A DNA stretch of 64,000 nucleotides from Primula veris (lineage: Eukaryota; Streptophyta; Magnoliopsida; Ericales; Primulaceae). The notes beneath the pieces are model-generated. The model was not told the origin of the DNA. It was given only the letters and a program-made list of their open reading frames with translations, and searched no databases. The translations under genes and the position numbers were made by a program. The stretch is from contig OY821740.1 in the NCBI GenBank assembly GCA_963682055.1, positions 7,813,314-7,877,313 on the forward strand. Reading direction: 5' to 3'. Positions 25,401 through 37,546 of the stretch are shown in pieces (position 1 is the stretch's first letter; every line of letters begins with the position of its first letter).

Positions 25401-27017
25401 CTAAGCCATCGACTCTATTTCTTATGACTAGGTTTCGTTTAGAGTTATTACTTTAACAACGCAACCAAATTGACAAGATAAACATTCAAAACACCAGTCA
25501 TGCATTTCGGACGGAGGAAGGTATAAAAAATTAAAATGTGTCTTCATGCCATCACAGTGATTTTTTTTTTTAATTCAAATCAAAAACCATCTACCAGCCC
25601 ACATCATTGTTCTTTCACCAGAACCCGACCCTATGTATCTACTTCATAAGTAATTGGTTTGTGTAAGCCACCAACTGCTGAGATTAAATCAACAGATCAG
25701 CACTATCTACCAAACCATATATGCACAACAACGTAACGAACAACCCGAGAATCGGTACCCTCAGCTTCAGTGGCGAAACTAGGATCAATTTACAGGAGGC
25801 ACTAAATTTTAGGGGGATATCTTTATCATATATGTGCGGTTAAGGCTATGATCACCATATGTTCGTTAAAATACAGGGTAAAGGTTTGAACGTTTTCCTA
25901 AATATGCAACCTCCCCTTTTACTCGACTTGGAAAAAGTTGGTACCTCCATCACGGGTTTCGCAAGTTATTGTAAGAATCAGTACATCATAGCTGGCCCTC
26001 AATAGTAAATTTCTTCCTAAAATCAAAAATCGTAATAAACTATACTTCTCTCTAAAATTACAAAGTCTAGAATCATATGAAAAGTCTCAACAGTTCAAAT
26101 CTTAAATTGCAATGTATTGACACTGAGAATTTATATCACTGGCGGAATCAACTGTATGGAAGGGTCGAAATTCCATGTGATTCTTAATTGTTACCATGGG
26201 TGGTGCTAAACAGTATAAAGCGCAATATTCTGTGAAAGTACACGATAAAAAATCAATATTTTCTTAATATACTGGGTTATTACCCCCCTTATTTAATCAT
26301 CAAACACAATTACCATAGTCTATATTTTCATACCATGGAGCAAAGCCGCAAACGTAATGGAACGACATTTTTTTAGCTAAATTAACTAATTTCATTAATT
26401 TTGCAAAACAGCATGAAAATAACTAAATTGAGTATCATTAACCTACATAAGTTAACTACTATTACGGGACGAATGTATTACTATTTTTTTCATCTCACAG
26501 AAAAAAAGGAAAAAGGAAAAATGATGGTTTAGTAGATATTTTGAAGAGTTGATTATCAAAAGTTCTTTTAAAATTAGGTACAGATGTTCAATTCAATGAT
26601 GCTATTTCTTTTTAAATTTGATGCTAACTATGCTACGTTGCAAATATATTAAAACAAAAGCCACAAATTAGGATTTTTGATAATTAAGTTCGAAACTTTA
26701 TCCGATTAGATTTCTTAGCCTATATCGCTCAACAATATATTACATACATATATAAACTATATAGTATATCAGATCTAGAGAGAGAGAGAGAGAGAGAGAA
26801 CATGATTGGTATTGTGATGTTGAACAGCGAATTGAGCGAGATCGTCGATCTCGGCGCTATTCTCGCCGGACGAGTGAGAATCATGTATACCTCCGACTTT
26901 CGTCGACATATCTGATGACGTGGCGTTTTCTAACTGGTCTACACTCCGATACAGAACCACTGCTACTGTTAATATAATTAGTGTGATTGTTATTACTATC
27001 TTCTTCTCTGCTTTCAT
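22479..27017 (-). CDS. Group II phytocystatin (cysteine proteinase inhibitor with C-terminal extension)
   Basis: Inhibitor of papain-like cysteine proteases, probably in the secretory pathway. Exons 26802-27017, 24818-25037, 23296-23441 and 22479-22622 have GT-AG borders and join in phase to 726 nt, 241 residues. A hydrophobic segment at residues 7-23 is a signal peptide or signal anchor. The N-terminal cystatin domain has the GG pair (42-43), the helix motif LAQFAV (60-65; the usual third residue is Arg), the reactive loop QVVSG (87-91) and PW (117-118). The C-terminal cystatin-like domain carries SNSL (177-180), the motif by which such extensions inhibit legumain (vacuolar processing enzyme). 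This two-domain, four-exon design matches group II phytocystatins such as the CPI12 type. Intron 1 (1764 bp) contains MITE scraps, and its donor abuts a CT microsatellite. Confidence 0.93.
25771..25980. repeat. hAT-MITE-like remnant in cystatin intron 1
   Basis: Begins CAGTGGCGAAACTAGG, the CAGTGGCGGAGCCAGG-type terminus of many plant hAT MITEs, and has an inverted-looking GGGTTTCGC near 25960. No clear 8-bp duplication was found. A second similar start (CACTGGCGGAATC) lies at about 26139. Confidence 0.4.
26776..26800. repeat. (GA)n microsatellite abutting the cystatin intron 1 donor
   Basis: Read on the coding strand, the donor GTTCTC at 26801-26796 runs straight into a CT dinucleotide tract of about 12 units. 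Confidence 0.9.
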
Positions 27018-27099
27018 TTGAGTTTTTGTTTTGCTGTATTTGTAGCGGTTATGTTTCTTTTCAATTAAATAAATTTAAATAAAATAAAGCGTTATGTTT

Positions 27100-27176
27100 A
27101 CGTGTTTACGCGTGCGTTTTGACTTCTTTTTCAGTTTGTTGGTTGCTTTCGGATTAAGATACGTGGCGGACACGTG
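27100..27176. promoter_or_regulatory. ACGT-core cluster (G-box/ABRE-like) upstream of the cystatin gene
   Basis: ACGTG at 27100-27104, ACGTGGC at 27161-27167 and a CACGTG G-box at 27171-27176 lie 80-160 bp upstream of the cystatin ATG (27017, minus strand). Paired ACGT elements are the binding sites of bZIP factors such as ABFs and typically give ABA or stress response. The regulatory role here is inferred from position and motif only. Confidence 0.6.
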
Positions 27177-30031
27177 GGAGACTCTGCTTGCTTCTATTAC
27201 TTTTTATTAGTTCATTAATTTTAACATAAATAATTTTGTCAAAATATTAAATAACACATATATAACTCAAATTTAACATTCATATTATATTAGTGTTTTA
27301 ACTTAGCAAACTTATCTAATTTAAATTAAAATTAAAATAATTTAAAGCTCATTAATTAGTGATTTTATAACCCCACTAAAATAGTAGTAGTTATCAACGT
27401 GAAACACAGAGGATAGATTAACAATTAATTACTTTTTGTGTAGTGGTTGTCACATCATCGATTACAAACATTAAAAATATTGTTATTTTTAACAACTTTT
27501 TTAACAATTATAAATATAACACATATTTTAACACACTTAATGGAGAAAAAAAATGTATAATTAGCTAACAATTTTAGTTAATAAAAATGATAATACACAT
27601 ATTGCATTTTGAACTTTATAACTATTTTAAAAAAAATACATATTTTGTGAACTTATTTACAAATAGCTCATATGCCATTAAAAAATTTTAAAAAAATATT
27701 TAAAAATTAAAAACCAATATTTTAAAAAATACATTTTTATACATAAAATATGTGTGATCTTGTATGATCTTATCTAATCCTCTTCAATCTTGTATGTCTG
27801 ATCATGTCCAATCTTGTATGTCTAATCCTGTTTAATCTATCTAATCATGTCCAATAATGTCTAATCATGTTTGATACTAATACTATGTACAAATTTTTTG
27901 ATTTTTTTTTTTTGATTTTTTTTTAATATATTTTGTTATTCTTTATAACATACGTATCTAATTATAAATAAGTATATGTATCTAATTGTAAAAAAGTACA
28001 CAAGAGTACATTTTTTGTAATTAAATTGATTGATATGTAGTTATTTGTAACCTTATTTTTTTATTATCCTCGTCTATTAATATAAGTCAACCCAAGAAAG
28101 TTAAGGCTGTCAAATTTTGCCCAAAATTTCTAAAAATACTATCACTATAATATTATAATTACTTTTAAATGTCATCATTCAATTCAAATATATAAATAAA
28201 TTAAATACATCTTATTTTTCACACATATTCATATTTCAAACAAAATCACCATGTGTATTCTTTTTATAAGTAAAAAATTATATTACTGTTTACATACCAT
28301 TGTTAATTTATTATATTTATTTTTTCCATATTAATTTTTTAATAAAATATCAACTTTATTTGTCGAGATCGAATTTATGTCATTACGTATTGCATACGCA
28401 AGGCGTGACCACGATTACTTAGCTTACATTTGAAAAAAGAATATGTGTGGTGTCCATTTAAAATTAATCATAGGCATTAATTTCATTCAAATACTTAAAG
28501 TACAATTGGAAATGGAAATTAAATATTCTAATATTCTATTTCACAAGTTTCATTCTCATATTTATATATGAGAAAATCTAAGGTATGCCCCGGGACACAT
28601 GTTATGTATTAATTATGACACATTTTATTTTATATTTCATGGAAATAAATTAGTTTAGTATTAATTGTATGGTGAATTAAATATAATTTTTTTAATTAAT
28701 ATTATGTTCTGGCAACTAAAATATATTAAAATCCTTAACTTTTTTTTTAATATTTTTAATTAATATTTAATTTTAGGATAGTATCAACTATGTTTCTGTA
28801 ATATTATATTTGAGTTTTTATTGTGTTGTAATGTTTCGTCAAATATAATATATTAAAATTATTAACTTATTTTTAATAATTTTAATTAATATTTAACTTT
28901 AAAGTAATCTCAACTTTAAAGTAATCTCAACTTCTGTAATATTATATTTGGTTTTTTATTGTGTTGTAAATTTAGTTTCAATTTTCAAAATCATAATTAC
29001 ACAATTTGTTAAGTTTCAGAATCTATTAGTAATAAATGATATTATTACGTAAATATTTGTTACCATATTAGTTATATCTTAACCCATGGGCACATATTAG
29101 CGGTACCGTTTATGCATAAACCGCATTCATCCCTTATACTAGGGGAGTCAAAAATATTCAAAAGGCGAAAACCGCACCGTATATACTCAAAATATGTAAA
29201 AACCGACGCACCGCAAAACCGTTGTCGGCCCTACCCAACCCGACCCAACCGGTTTTATGGCCAGGTATGGTTTTCAACTCTATACCATAAAAACCGACCC
29301 GCGGAACGGAATCGTAAAACCCGCCTAAAAACCCGCAATCCACCCATGTTTTGATGAAAAAAATATACATCCATTATACATTTGGCTTATTTTAATAATC
29401 AGTCGTGAACTATAACATCATTGTAACTAACATCATGATAATAGAAGCACATGTAACTCATCATAAAATATAAACAATAATAATACATCCGGTATATATA
29501 CATGAGACGACTTACTTTGATTATAGTCACTAAAACAAAAAAATTAATAGGAAACCATTAGTTTGTTATTTTTTATAAGTGAATTTAATTAATTATTTGG
29601 AAAAACATATTACTTATCAATTTGTAAAAATACCTTTTAAAAAGAAAATATCTAAAAGAGTAGAATAACTATTATAAAAAAATATAACCTTTGACTTTTA
29701 GTTGTATCAAATTGTATTATTTTTACAACTTTTTTAATTAAATGAGTTTTGGGTATATACACGCATTGAGAGCCATTAGACCCATAATAAATACGGGTAT
29801 GAGTCGGGTAAAATAAGTACAAAAAAGTATATAGACCCGATCTGATCCGTAGATAACAAAAGAGCTGCTAAAACTGTTACCCGGTAAATACCAAAAAACT
29901 ATCTGGTCGGGTAAGGTCAGGGCGGGTAAAAATGACACCCCAACCTTGCATAGTCACATGCTTCCAAGTTCCTGTACGTCACTACGCCGCACACGAAATA
30001 TGTGACCAACTTTACTAATAGATACGGAGTA
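27177..30031. other. AT-rich intergenic DNA with degraded repeats
   Basis: No gene was recognised. 27780-27870 carries several short copies of a CTAATC(C/A)TGT-like word. About 29100-29360 is a compact GC-richer block full of ACCG/ACCCG words, of the kind seen in old plant non-autonomous transposons. About 29757-29945 is a second block ending in GGGCGGGTAAAAATGACACC, another familiar plant repeat terminus. ORFs in these blocks are chance products. Confidence 0.45.
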
Positions 30032-30057
30032 CAGTAGAAACTCTATAAAATAATACA
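30032..30057 (+). repeat. Left terminal inverted repeat of the pogo element
   Basis: CAGTAGAAACTCTATAAAAT and the following bases match the right end in inverted orientation with about three or four mismatches. Confidence 0.9.
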
Positions 30058-30467
30058 CTTGAGACCACCAAAATTTATTAATTAAAAGAGTTATTAATTA
30101 ATCGATAAATTAATAATTATTAATTTATATATTAATTAATATTTTATTAATTTATAGTAAAATACTTAGTTTACAAACACCTTTCAAGCTTCCACTTAAT
30201 TATTGTACAATTAACCTTAGTAAAATAAAGAGTTTCAATGCATGTATATCAAATAAGTAGGAGTTATGAATAGTTCCAATGCATGTATATCAAATGCATA
30301 GTTCCAATGCATGTATATCAAATGAAGGGCCCAATTTGAAAGAAACCTTTAATCTCCTACCTTATTATGCTTCTTGTGTTCAATGTATAACTTTATGGAC
30401 ATTAAAAATATTTTCTATATAAATACAAGATCAAAATAGGTTAACACAAACAAATCATACACACAAC

Positions 30468-32085
30468 ATGGCTTCCCATCTTAAAGGTGTGAAAAAAACA
30501 ACAATGACAGACGAGATTCGAAGAGCTTTATGCAAGCACAACAAGGATAATCCAAGTCTCACTCAAAAACAATTGCAAGAATGGGTTCATAGTAACTATG
30601 GTTTGCAGGTGAGTCAAGCGACAATATCGAATACAGTTAAGCGGTTTTTAGAGTATCTCTCACTTGCTCCCGAAAGAGGCGATGTTAAGCGACACAAACC
30701 GGCAAAATTTCCTGACCTAGAAAAATCTCTCTATGAATGGATTTTTCAATATCAAGAACATGTGAATATGACAGGTGAACTAATCATCGAGAAGGCGAAA
30801 AAGTTCATGAAAGATATGTATCCAGTGGATGCTCCAGACTTTACTTTTTCTATTGGTTGGCTTGGAAAGTTCAAAGCAAGATATGGAATTAAAAATTTCC
30901 GGCGTTTCGGAGAGAGTGGATCTGTTGAAATGGAGGGCATGGAGGACAAATTAAAATCCATAAGAGACAAAGTTGATCAGTTTGAAATGAAAGACATCTT
31001 TAATATGGATGAAACAGGTTTGTTTTTTTATTATTTTATTTTATATTTTGTACTTTAGTGATGTAATTATTTACATGTTTTGATCTTAAACAGGTTTGTT
31101 TTTTAGACTTCAACCGGATCATTCCCTTGCAACAATGCAGCTTGAAGGGAAAAAACAAGACAAGGAAAGACTAACTGTTGCTATTTGCTGTAATGAGGAC
31201 GGTTCGGAAAAACTTCCTTTATGGATTATTGGGAAATATGCTAAACCAAGGTGCTTCAAGAATGTAAACTTGAACAGTCTGAACTGTGAGTACCGTGCTA
31301 ACAAACGAGCTTGGATGACTGGTGTGTTATTTGAAGAATATGTTCGCCAACTTGATAAAAAAATGGTTGGAAAAAAAATTCTCTTGATTGTGGATAATTG
31401 CCCTGCTCATCCAAAAATTATTGAAGGATTACGAAATGTTGAATTATTTTTTTTGCCACCAAACACAACTTCAAAAATTCAACCTTGTGACGTGGGGATC
31501 ATACGAGCTTTTAAGATGCATTATCGTCGTCGATTTTATAGAAGTCTTTTGGAGGGTTATGAATTAGGGGTTCCAAATCCAGCAAAAATAAATGTGTTAG
31601 ATGCAATGAATCTTGCAATTTCAGCATGGACTATGGATGTTCGTGCAAATACAATTGCGAACTGCTTTCGTCATTGTAAACTTCAATCAACAGATAACGT
31701 GACTTTTGAGAACTCAGATGAAGGTGGTGAAAGCACTCAAGAACTCCAGAATTTGATCAAAGAGTTGGGTTATCGCAATGCAATGGATGTCGAAGATGTT
31801 CTGACTCACCCAGAAGAAAATGTAGTTGCACAGTTGTTGACTGATGAAGAAATTATTGAAAGCGTTATTGGAATTAATAAAGATGATATCGATGAAGAAG
31901 ATGATGAAAGTTCTACAATGGAGCCCCCTTCGCGAAACGAAGCTATTAAAGCGGCAATCACATTGAACAATTTCTTGTTGAGCTATGATAAAACAACACC
32001 AGAAGTTCTTACCATGCTAAGGAAAATTAGAGACGAGATTAAAGGGGAAATTGATTTCAACAAAAAACAAAAGACAATTGAGTGA
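30468..32085 (+). CDS. Pogo/Tigger transposase (CENP-B-like HTH plus DDE_1)
   Basis: Catalyses cut-and-paste transposition of its element at TA sites. Two exons, 30468-31017 and 31094-32085, join across a 76-bp GT-AG intron to 513 codons. Without removal of the intron the first frame stops soon after MDETG. Residues 1-60 form a helix-turn-helix (TQKQLQEWVHSNYGLQVSQA), and about 85-150 a CENP-B/Tc5-type DNA-binding domain (IGWLGKFKARYGI). The DDE_1 catalytic domain follows, with D181 in MDETG, D284 in IVDNCPAHP and D316 in IQPCDVGI, a DD31D spacing fitting the pogo lineage. The C-terminal tail is acidic (DDIDEEDDESS). The start is the first in-frame ATG after a TATA-like leader. No internal stop was found, so it is probably functional. 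Confidence 0.92.
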
Positions 32086-32281
32086 TTTTTCAAGAAACCT
32101 TCGTAAATCATTCATGTAATATGCTATATATAAGGAATTATTAATTTATATTTTATATGGGGTCTAAAGAAATTATCAAAAATGTATTATCTTATAATTT
32201 TAGCGAATTATTAATTTAGCATCCTATCCCCGAGTCGGGACCGGCCAAAAATATTATCTTAGAGAGTTTATTAAATAATCG

Positions 32282-32307
32282 AGTATTAATTTATCGAGTT
32301 TCTACTG
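32282..32307 (-). repeat. Right terminal inverted repeat of the pogo element
   Basis: Read on the minus strand it starts CAGTAGAAACTCGATAAATT, pairing with 30032-30057. It is followed by TA. Confidence 0.9.
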
Positions 32308-34300
32308 TATTATATTAGGAATATGTTTCCTCTATCCAATTTGTAATAATTAAGGTATGATATATCTGTTCATTTCATTTCTCGTGTTAAGCGTTTACGA
32401 ATTTGTTTTCTTATTTATTTATCAATTTTCAACATTTACGAAGTTTAGATGAAAAGTGATCAGCTGAAAACGCGTTTAAATAATGTTCTCATAATTAAAT
32501 GTGATTGGCAATTGACGGCCTATTTTTATATAAAACATTTGTTGTAGTTTTTGTATCATTATATTTTTTATACAAATCAATGGATTTTGGTAGTGTGGAC
32601 CTTAAATAATGTGAAAATGCTGAAGACAAATATCTAATGCTTCTTTACTTAGCTCCTAAGTGTGGTAGTGGGTAGCTAGTATCGTTCAATTGAATGCCAA
32701 ACGTCGGCACATCGCTAATTTCTTATCCACAATTTAATATCAGTGTTGTTTTAATTTCTACAAGTATACTGTATGAAGTCTTTGTACTTTTTTCTATTTT
32801 TATTAGCAAGTGGATATTACATATAAAACGTTTACTTTTTGTGTTTTATGATATTATGATACTGTACGTTGTGAGTTTCTAAGTTAGATTGGTAACTTTA
32901 TTGGTCCATCAGATTCAGATTGGTCCTTGGAGGCCTTTCAAGAATTGCAAACAGTACAAAAAGTATAAACCTGCACTGTGAGTTTTTGTAATTCCTTTGG
33001 CATATTACAGTACACTGTTGTACAAGCATGTTCTTAAGAGCATGGATTTTTAGCATTATGGTAAGGGCGAAATATTGGAAATTTATTTGCTATTTTATGA
33101 ACTTTATAATGATAACTAGTTTTTTTTGGCCAAAATTTAAGGTTTCCCACTTCACAGACACATGCCTCAAAAACTAAGATAAATTCAGAAAATCTTGATA
33201 AAAATCGTATCCATATGTACCGTTCTCTTGTTGTACTAATCATTCCATCAAACTAAATCACATTTCGATAAACTATTCTGAAATAGTGTTTGGCTATTTA
33301 ACTCGATTAACCTAGAAATGGCCATTGAGTCGATAAATAATGTTACTCAATGACCTCGCTAATTGACCTACATCCAATCAAAAACCCTTTCTCTCGCCGT
33401 TTTATTTCCCGCCAACTTATACGTAACTCATCACACTTTCATCTGCCGACATTTTCTCTTCTTCCTCCCTACCTTGAGCTGCAGATCTTTTGTATGGTTT
33501 TCTTCTTTCATTGGTCGTGGTACTCAACAAGAGTCAAGGTCGGCGAGGTGGATCGGACACGCATTATTTGGGTGGCCGGGGTTCATCCCGTCAAAGAGTA
33601 AATTTAATTTGTTTGTTGGTTGGCAATCAATTAATATATTATCACACGACTATAGACCGACTCCCAAGAATAAATATGGTTGCGGCAAATGCCCATCCAT
33701 CCGTTTGTTTTCGGAATGTGAAAAAAGTTAACCATTTGTATTTCGAGTGCGAACTTTTAAAAAATAAAGTGGGACCAAGGTAGCTCCAACCCTTTTTTAT
33801 TAAATTGCTGTTCTTCTTGTCCGATTGAGTTGGTTAGCGCTTAGGAGTTAGGAGATGTACTTTTCAAAGGTATCTCGGTTCGGATTGCATGCCTCAAACG
33901 TTTTGTTGAATATGGAGTGAAATGAATTCGAGTTTGTTTGAAGGCAAGAGCCTAACAGACCCCTTTACCTACTTGTATGATAAACAGATTTGGATATTTT
34001 AACAAATTGACACACGGAGACAAGTTAATCAAAATAATTTGAGAACCAGCCTTGTTCATTTTGGCTAATCTATGCTTTCAGGCTCTCGCCTCTAACATGT
34101 TAATCTCAAGATTTAATCTTAATAAGAAGAAGAAGAAGAAAAGTAAGCAAAACTTTTTCGTGTCTCAGCAAGTAACAAAAGCAATTAATGATGCTTTTCA
34201 TATAACATAAACTTATCTGTTTGTACATTACGCGTAAATTATATGACCTTTAAAGGGATCCAAGTAGGTTGTATATAACATGCACTTCAACTGTATATAT
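32308..34300. other. Intergenic DNA right of the pogo element
   Basis: AT-rich sequence without a recognisable intact gene. The only coding-like signal is the LINE scrap at about 33540-33780. A short (AAG)n run lies at about 34125-34140. Confidence 0.45.
33540..33780 (+). pseudogene. LINE reverse-transcriptase zinc-binding (zf-RVT) fragment
   Basis: Pieces in two or three overlapping frames resemble the zinc-binding domain at the C terminus of plant LINE polyproteins: FIPSKSKFNLFVGWQSIN, then YGCGKCPSI, then NHLYFECEL (compare the usual HLFFEC). Frame changes are needed to join them, so this is a degraded remnant. Recognition rests on short motifs only. Confidence 0.4.
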
Positions 34301-34609
34301 GCAGACCATTGTATAGCATCTATTCTTGTCTTCAAATAATTTGCACAACAATGTTAGGCAGATACGTAAAACAAGACATTCCCTCAACTATATTTTTTTA
34401 TTAGAGAAAAAAAATATAAATCTTTATAAATTATTATAAAAAATCATGTACGCAATATCCCATATCGGTTATAAGAAGATATGTGAGACCCGTCATTTTT
34501 TGATAACAACTGACATATATAATATATTTTTTTCTAATTTGTGTAAACTTCTTTTACATATGGTACACACTTTTTTAAAATTTCTACCCTGCTAACAAAG
34601 TCTATCAAT
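34301..34609 (-). repeat. Repeat R, copy 1 (inverted partner of 62112-62414)
   Basis: Read on the minus strand from 34609, it starts TTGATAGACTTTGTTAGCAG and follows copy 2 at 62112 for about 300 bp at roughly 94% identity. Its inner end abuts the truncated protease region of the old copia element at about 34610. Its outer part reads through a site (CAATGGTCTGCATA) that in copy 2 is interrupted by an LTR. Its nature (transposon or duplicated host DNA) is unknown. Confidence 0.8.
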
Positions 34610-36360
34610 TATTTTACATATCTCTTCACCTCCAAACACAACAGTGTTTCATGTAAGATTTATGATATTTTTTAGAGCACTTAAATTACTTGTCATATTC
34701 TTAAAGCAACCACTGTCAAAATACCAATTATTAGTAGTAACAACATTTAGATAAGTAATGACATCTTTATTGTTGGCAATTAAGTCATTTTTAATCTTAA
34801 CTTTCCAAACTCAATTCATCTTTTCATCCTAAGTAGGGGACAAATAGTTTTTCTAATAAATATACTTCTTGTGCATTAAGTAGCACCAGATTCCTAAATA
34901 TCCGGATCTTTTGCAAAAATTACACAATTTAGTATTAAGTCTAGGTTTAGCCTTAAGAACTTTCAACCATTTTCTGGTTGCAACTGTACTTCTAACCTTA
35001 TTGTCAATATCATAAGTTTCAGATTTTATAAAAACTTTAACAAAAATAGTTTTTCCAATGCCTTTATAACCACAGTACCCCAAACCATTGTTATCCTTTG
35101 AGCTTCTAGAATATGACAACATATCATCTAATTTATCTGAATCTGAAGCATTCGACAGTTTCATTTTCTTTTTGGTTTATTTTAACTCAAATTGTTGTAT
35201 GTTGAGTTGTTCAGTGCAGTTATTTATTTCATTTTTTAGATTTGTATTGAGTTTATTGATGATAATAGATTGTTTGCTCAGTTTTTGATATTTTTCATAA
35301 AGAACAAGATATTGTTGAGTAATATTCTATTCTGAAGTTTCTTCCTCATCACTGCTATAGGTTTTAAGTGCAGTTGTAACTGTGGTTGAAACTGACTCAC
35401 AATCACTTTCATAGGCAGGTTCATTATCAGTGATCCTTCCCATAAATTTAACAAAATTAGATTCATCATCCTCATCACTGTTACTTTCAGATTCACTGTC
35501 ACTGTGAGTGGTGATATAAGCATTTTTTTTTTTTTTAAGTGTTAGCACACTCAGGCTGAATGTGACCATAACTCCTACACTCTCTGCATTGAATTTCTCT
35601 AAACTGATAGTCTCTGTCATCTTTTTCTTTTAGATTCCACTTTTGTTTAGAATTATTATTAAGCCTAGATTCTGGCCTAAATTGATTTTCTCTTTTATGA
35701 AAGTTTTTAGATATTCCAGTATCATCATGCTTTTTCTTATAGAATTTTTTGTAAACCTTTTTAGCAAATAAGGCTAACTGTTCTTCATCATGTAGATTAT
35801 CACAGAGTTTAGATTCAACTTTCTTAGCTTGAAAGCCTTTTCCTTTTTCTGTTCTCTTTGTTTTGAAAAATTTTAACTCATAAGTGCTTAGATTTCCTAT
35901 AAGTTCTTCAAGTTTTAAGTTTTCTATATCTGTTGATTCCTCAATAGCGCAGTTACTTTAATTTCAAATCTTTCTGGAAGAGACCTTAGAGTTTTCTTCA
36001 CAAATTTAGCATCACTATATTTTTCACCTAAGGTTCCTGTTTGATGGGCAATGTGACAGATTCTTCCATTAAACTGTTTAATAGTTTTATCTTTCTCCAT
36101 TCTTAGATTTTCAAACTGAGTAGTTAATTGTTAGAGTTTATAAGCTTTTACTTTAACAGTTCCCTCAAAGGTTACTTGTAGGATATCACATGCCTCTTTG
36201 GCATTTTCACAATGAAAGATATACATGAACATGCTTAGAGTTACACCAGCAAATATTAAGTTTATTGCTGTTGAGTTTGCACTTGACTTTTTATCCTAAT
36301 CAGCAGACCATCTATCTTTAGGCACATAAATTAGTTCACCTTCACCATCAATAACAGTTG
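34610..36360 (-). pseudogene. Old copia element: decayed gag and start of protease
   Basis: Read on the minus strand, this continues the gag broken at the young copia insertion: GEGELIYVPKDRWSADQDK, then a capsid-like region, the zinc knuckle CRECRSYGHIQPEC (about 35560-35600), a second Cys-rich block CNFCKRSGYLGIWC (about 34900), and the protease start WYFDSGCFKNMTS (about 34705). In-frame stops (for example one where CAA became TAA, about 36130) and at least one frameshift (about 35950) show decay. The element is cut off at about 34610, where repeat R begins, so the integrase, RT and 3' LTR of this copy are missing. Confidence 0.85.
36356..36360. repeat. Target-site duplication of the young copia element, left
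   Basis: AGTTG, identical to 45931-45935. Confidence 0.95.
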
Positions 36361-37544
36361 TGTTGAACGATGTTCTTCAAATCGATTATTTTAATGATAA
36401 CAAAATTTGTAAAACATGATAAAAGCTCGTTTTGCGTACTAATCATTTATCGAGTGTGTCAAAGGTTCAAAATGATAGAACACGTAATTACGAAGCCATT
36501 GGTTCAAGCGGAACCTAAATCGGAGTTGGAACGAATTAGTTACGGGGTTTCGAAGTTTGTCGAGAAAACCGAAAATAACCCAGAACAACAAAAAACGACT
36601 GATCAACCCTAAACGATCGATCATAAATGTGAGAAATCCTTCCAGTGAGCATAGGACAAAAACGACCGATCGCCATAATAAAACGACCGATCGTTTTATG
36701 GATGATTTCTTCCAGTGAGCATAGATAAAAAACGACCGATCGTTTTTCAGAAACGACCGATCGTTTCTGTAAAATTTCAAATTCCAGCTTTTAAGCTATT
36801 CCTGAAAATGGGGCGAACTGCTGCAAAACTGCATTGAATGAACTCAACAACCAGCAACGGTCTGAAATTAATTGCTGCACCTTTTGGCTCTACAAAAGCC
36901 CCAAATATTCTTTGAAGAAAGGCATCCAAGCATTCACAACTTTTAAGCAATTCTTACTAAGAAATCCTTCAAGCTTATACTACTTATTTCTCACTTGTAA
37001 TCAAAAATATTCTCGAGTATATTCTCATTGTAATCTTATAAACATCGAGATAATATTTGTTAGTGAGTGATTCGAAATCAAACTTGTAAAAGAGTATTTT
37101 ATAAACTCATTAGTGAGCGAGTGAATTGGGTAGAGGCTTTTAAGCAAGTGTAGCTTAAAAGCTCTAGGTCATTTATTCGGGATACTCATATAGTGAGGGG
37201 GAGCGTAATCGGTTGATTAAGCTCGTTAAGGTGTAACCTTGAAACGAAGATTTTTAGTGAAACACTCGGTAATGAAAATACCGAGGAGAGGACGTAGGCG
37301 CGGTTTGCCGAACCTCTATAAATCTTGCGTTATTTCTTTCCCTTAACTTTTACTTTTCGTATTTATTTATCGCTTATATTTACTGCTTGCTTAGATCAAT
37401 TTAGCGTTAATTTGGTAACAAAAGAGTTTAGGTTATAAATACCACTAATTAACTTAGTTAAATACCCATAGATTTAATTCCGTGAAAAACGTACCAAAAC
37501 CTTATTCACCCCCCCTCTAAGGTTTAGACTCCTTCGGACCAACA
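36361..37544 (+). repeat. 5' LTR of the young copia element
   Basis: 1184 bp, from TGTTGAACGATG to GGACCAACA. It contains several copies of the quasi-palindrome AAACGACCGATCGTTT (about 36657-36767) and a TATAAAT at 37317-37323 that is a candidate core promoter. Identical to 44747-45930 except at one position. Confidence 0.97.
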
Positions 37545-37546
37545 AT

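Larger units (their letters stand above)
30032..32307 (+). mobile_element. Complete pogo/Tigger-type DNA transposon (Tc1/mariner superfamily)
   Basis: A 2276-bp element flanked on both sides by the dinucleotide TA (30030-30031 and 32308-32309), the target site of this superfamily. The terminal inverted repeats are about 26 bp and begin CAGTAGAAACTC. The element encodes one transposase with an intact reading frame across a single intron and all three catalytic aspartates. Both ends, the target duplication and the coding frame are preserved, so it looks recently active and potentially autonomous. Nothing links it to the neighbouring copia nest. Confidence 0.93.

Noticed and set aside
29112..29370. 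ORFs on both strands with Pro/Arg- and Gly-rich translations
   Set aside because: They arise from an ACCCG/CGGGT-rich non-autonomous repeat and have no domain similarity.
35278..35620. Two overlapping minus-strand ORFs read as separate small genes
   Set aside because: One is the true frame of the old copia gag (Ser/Asp-rich linker after the zinc knuckle) and the other is its shadow.
36595..36767. Regular short repeats resembling a CRISPR array
   Set aside because: Units are short quasi-palindromes with irregular spacing inside LTRs of a plant retrotransposon. No cas genes, and the host is a eukaryote.
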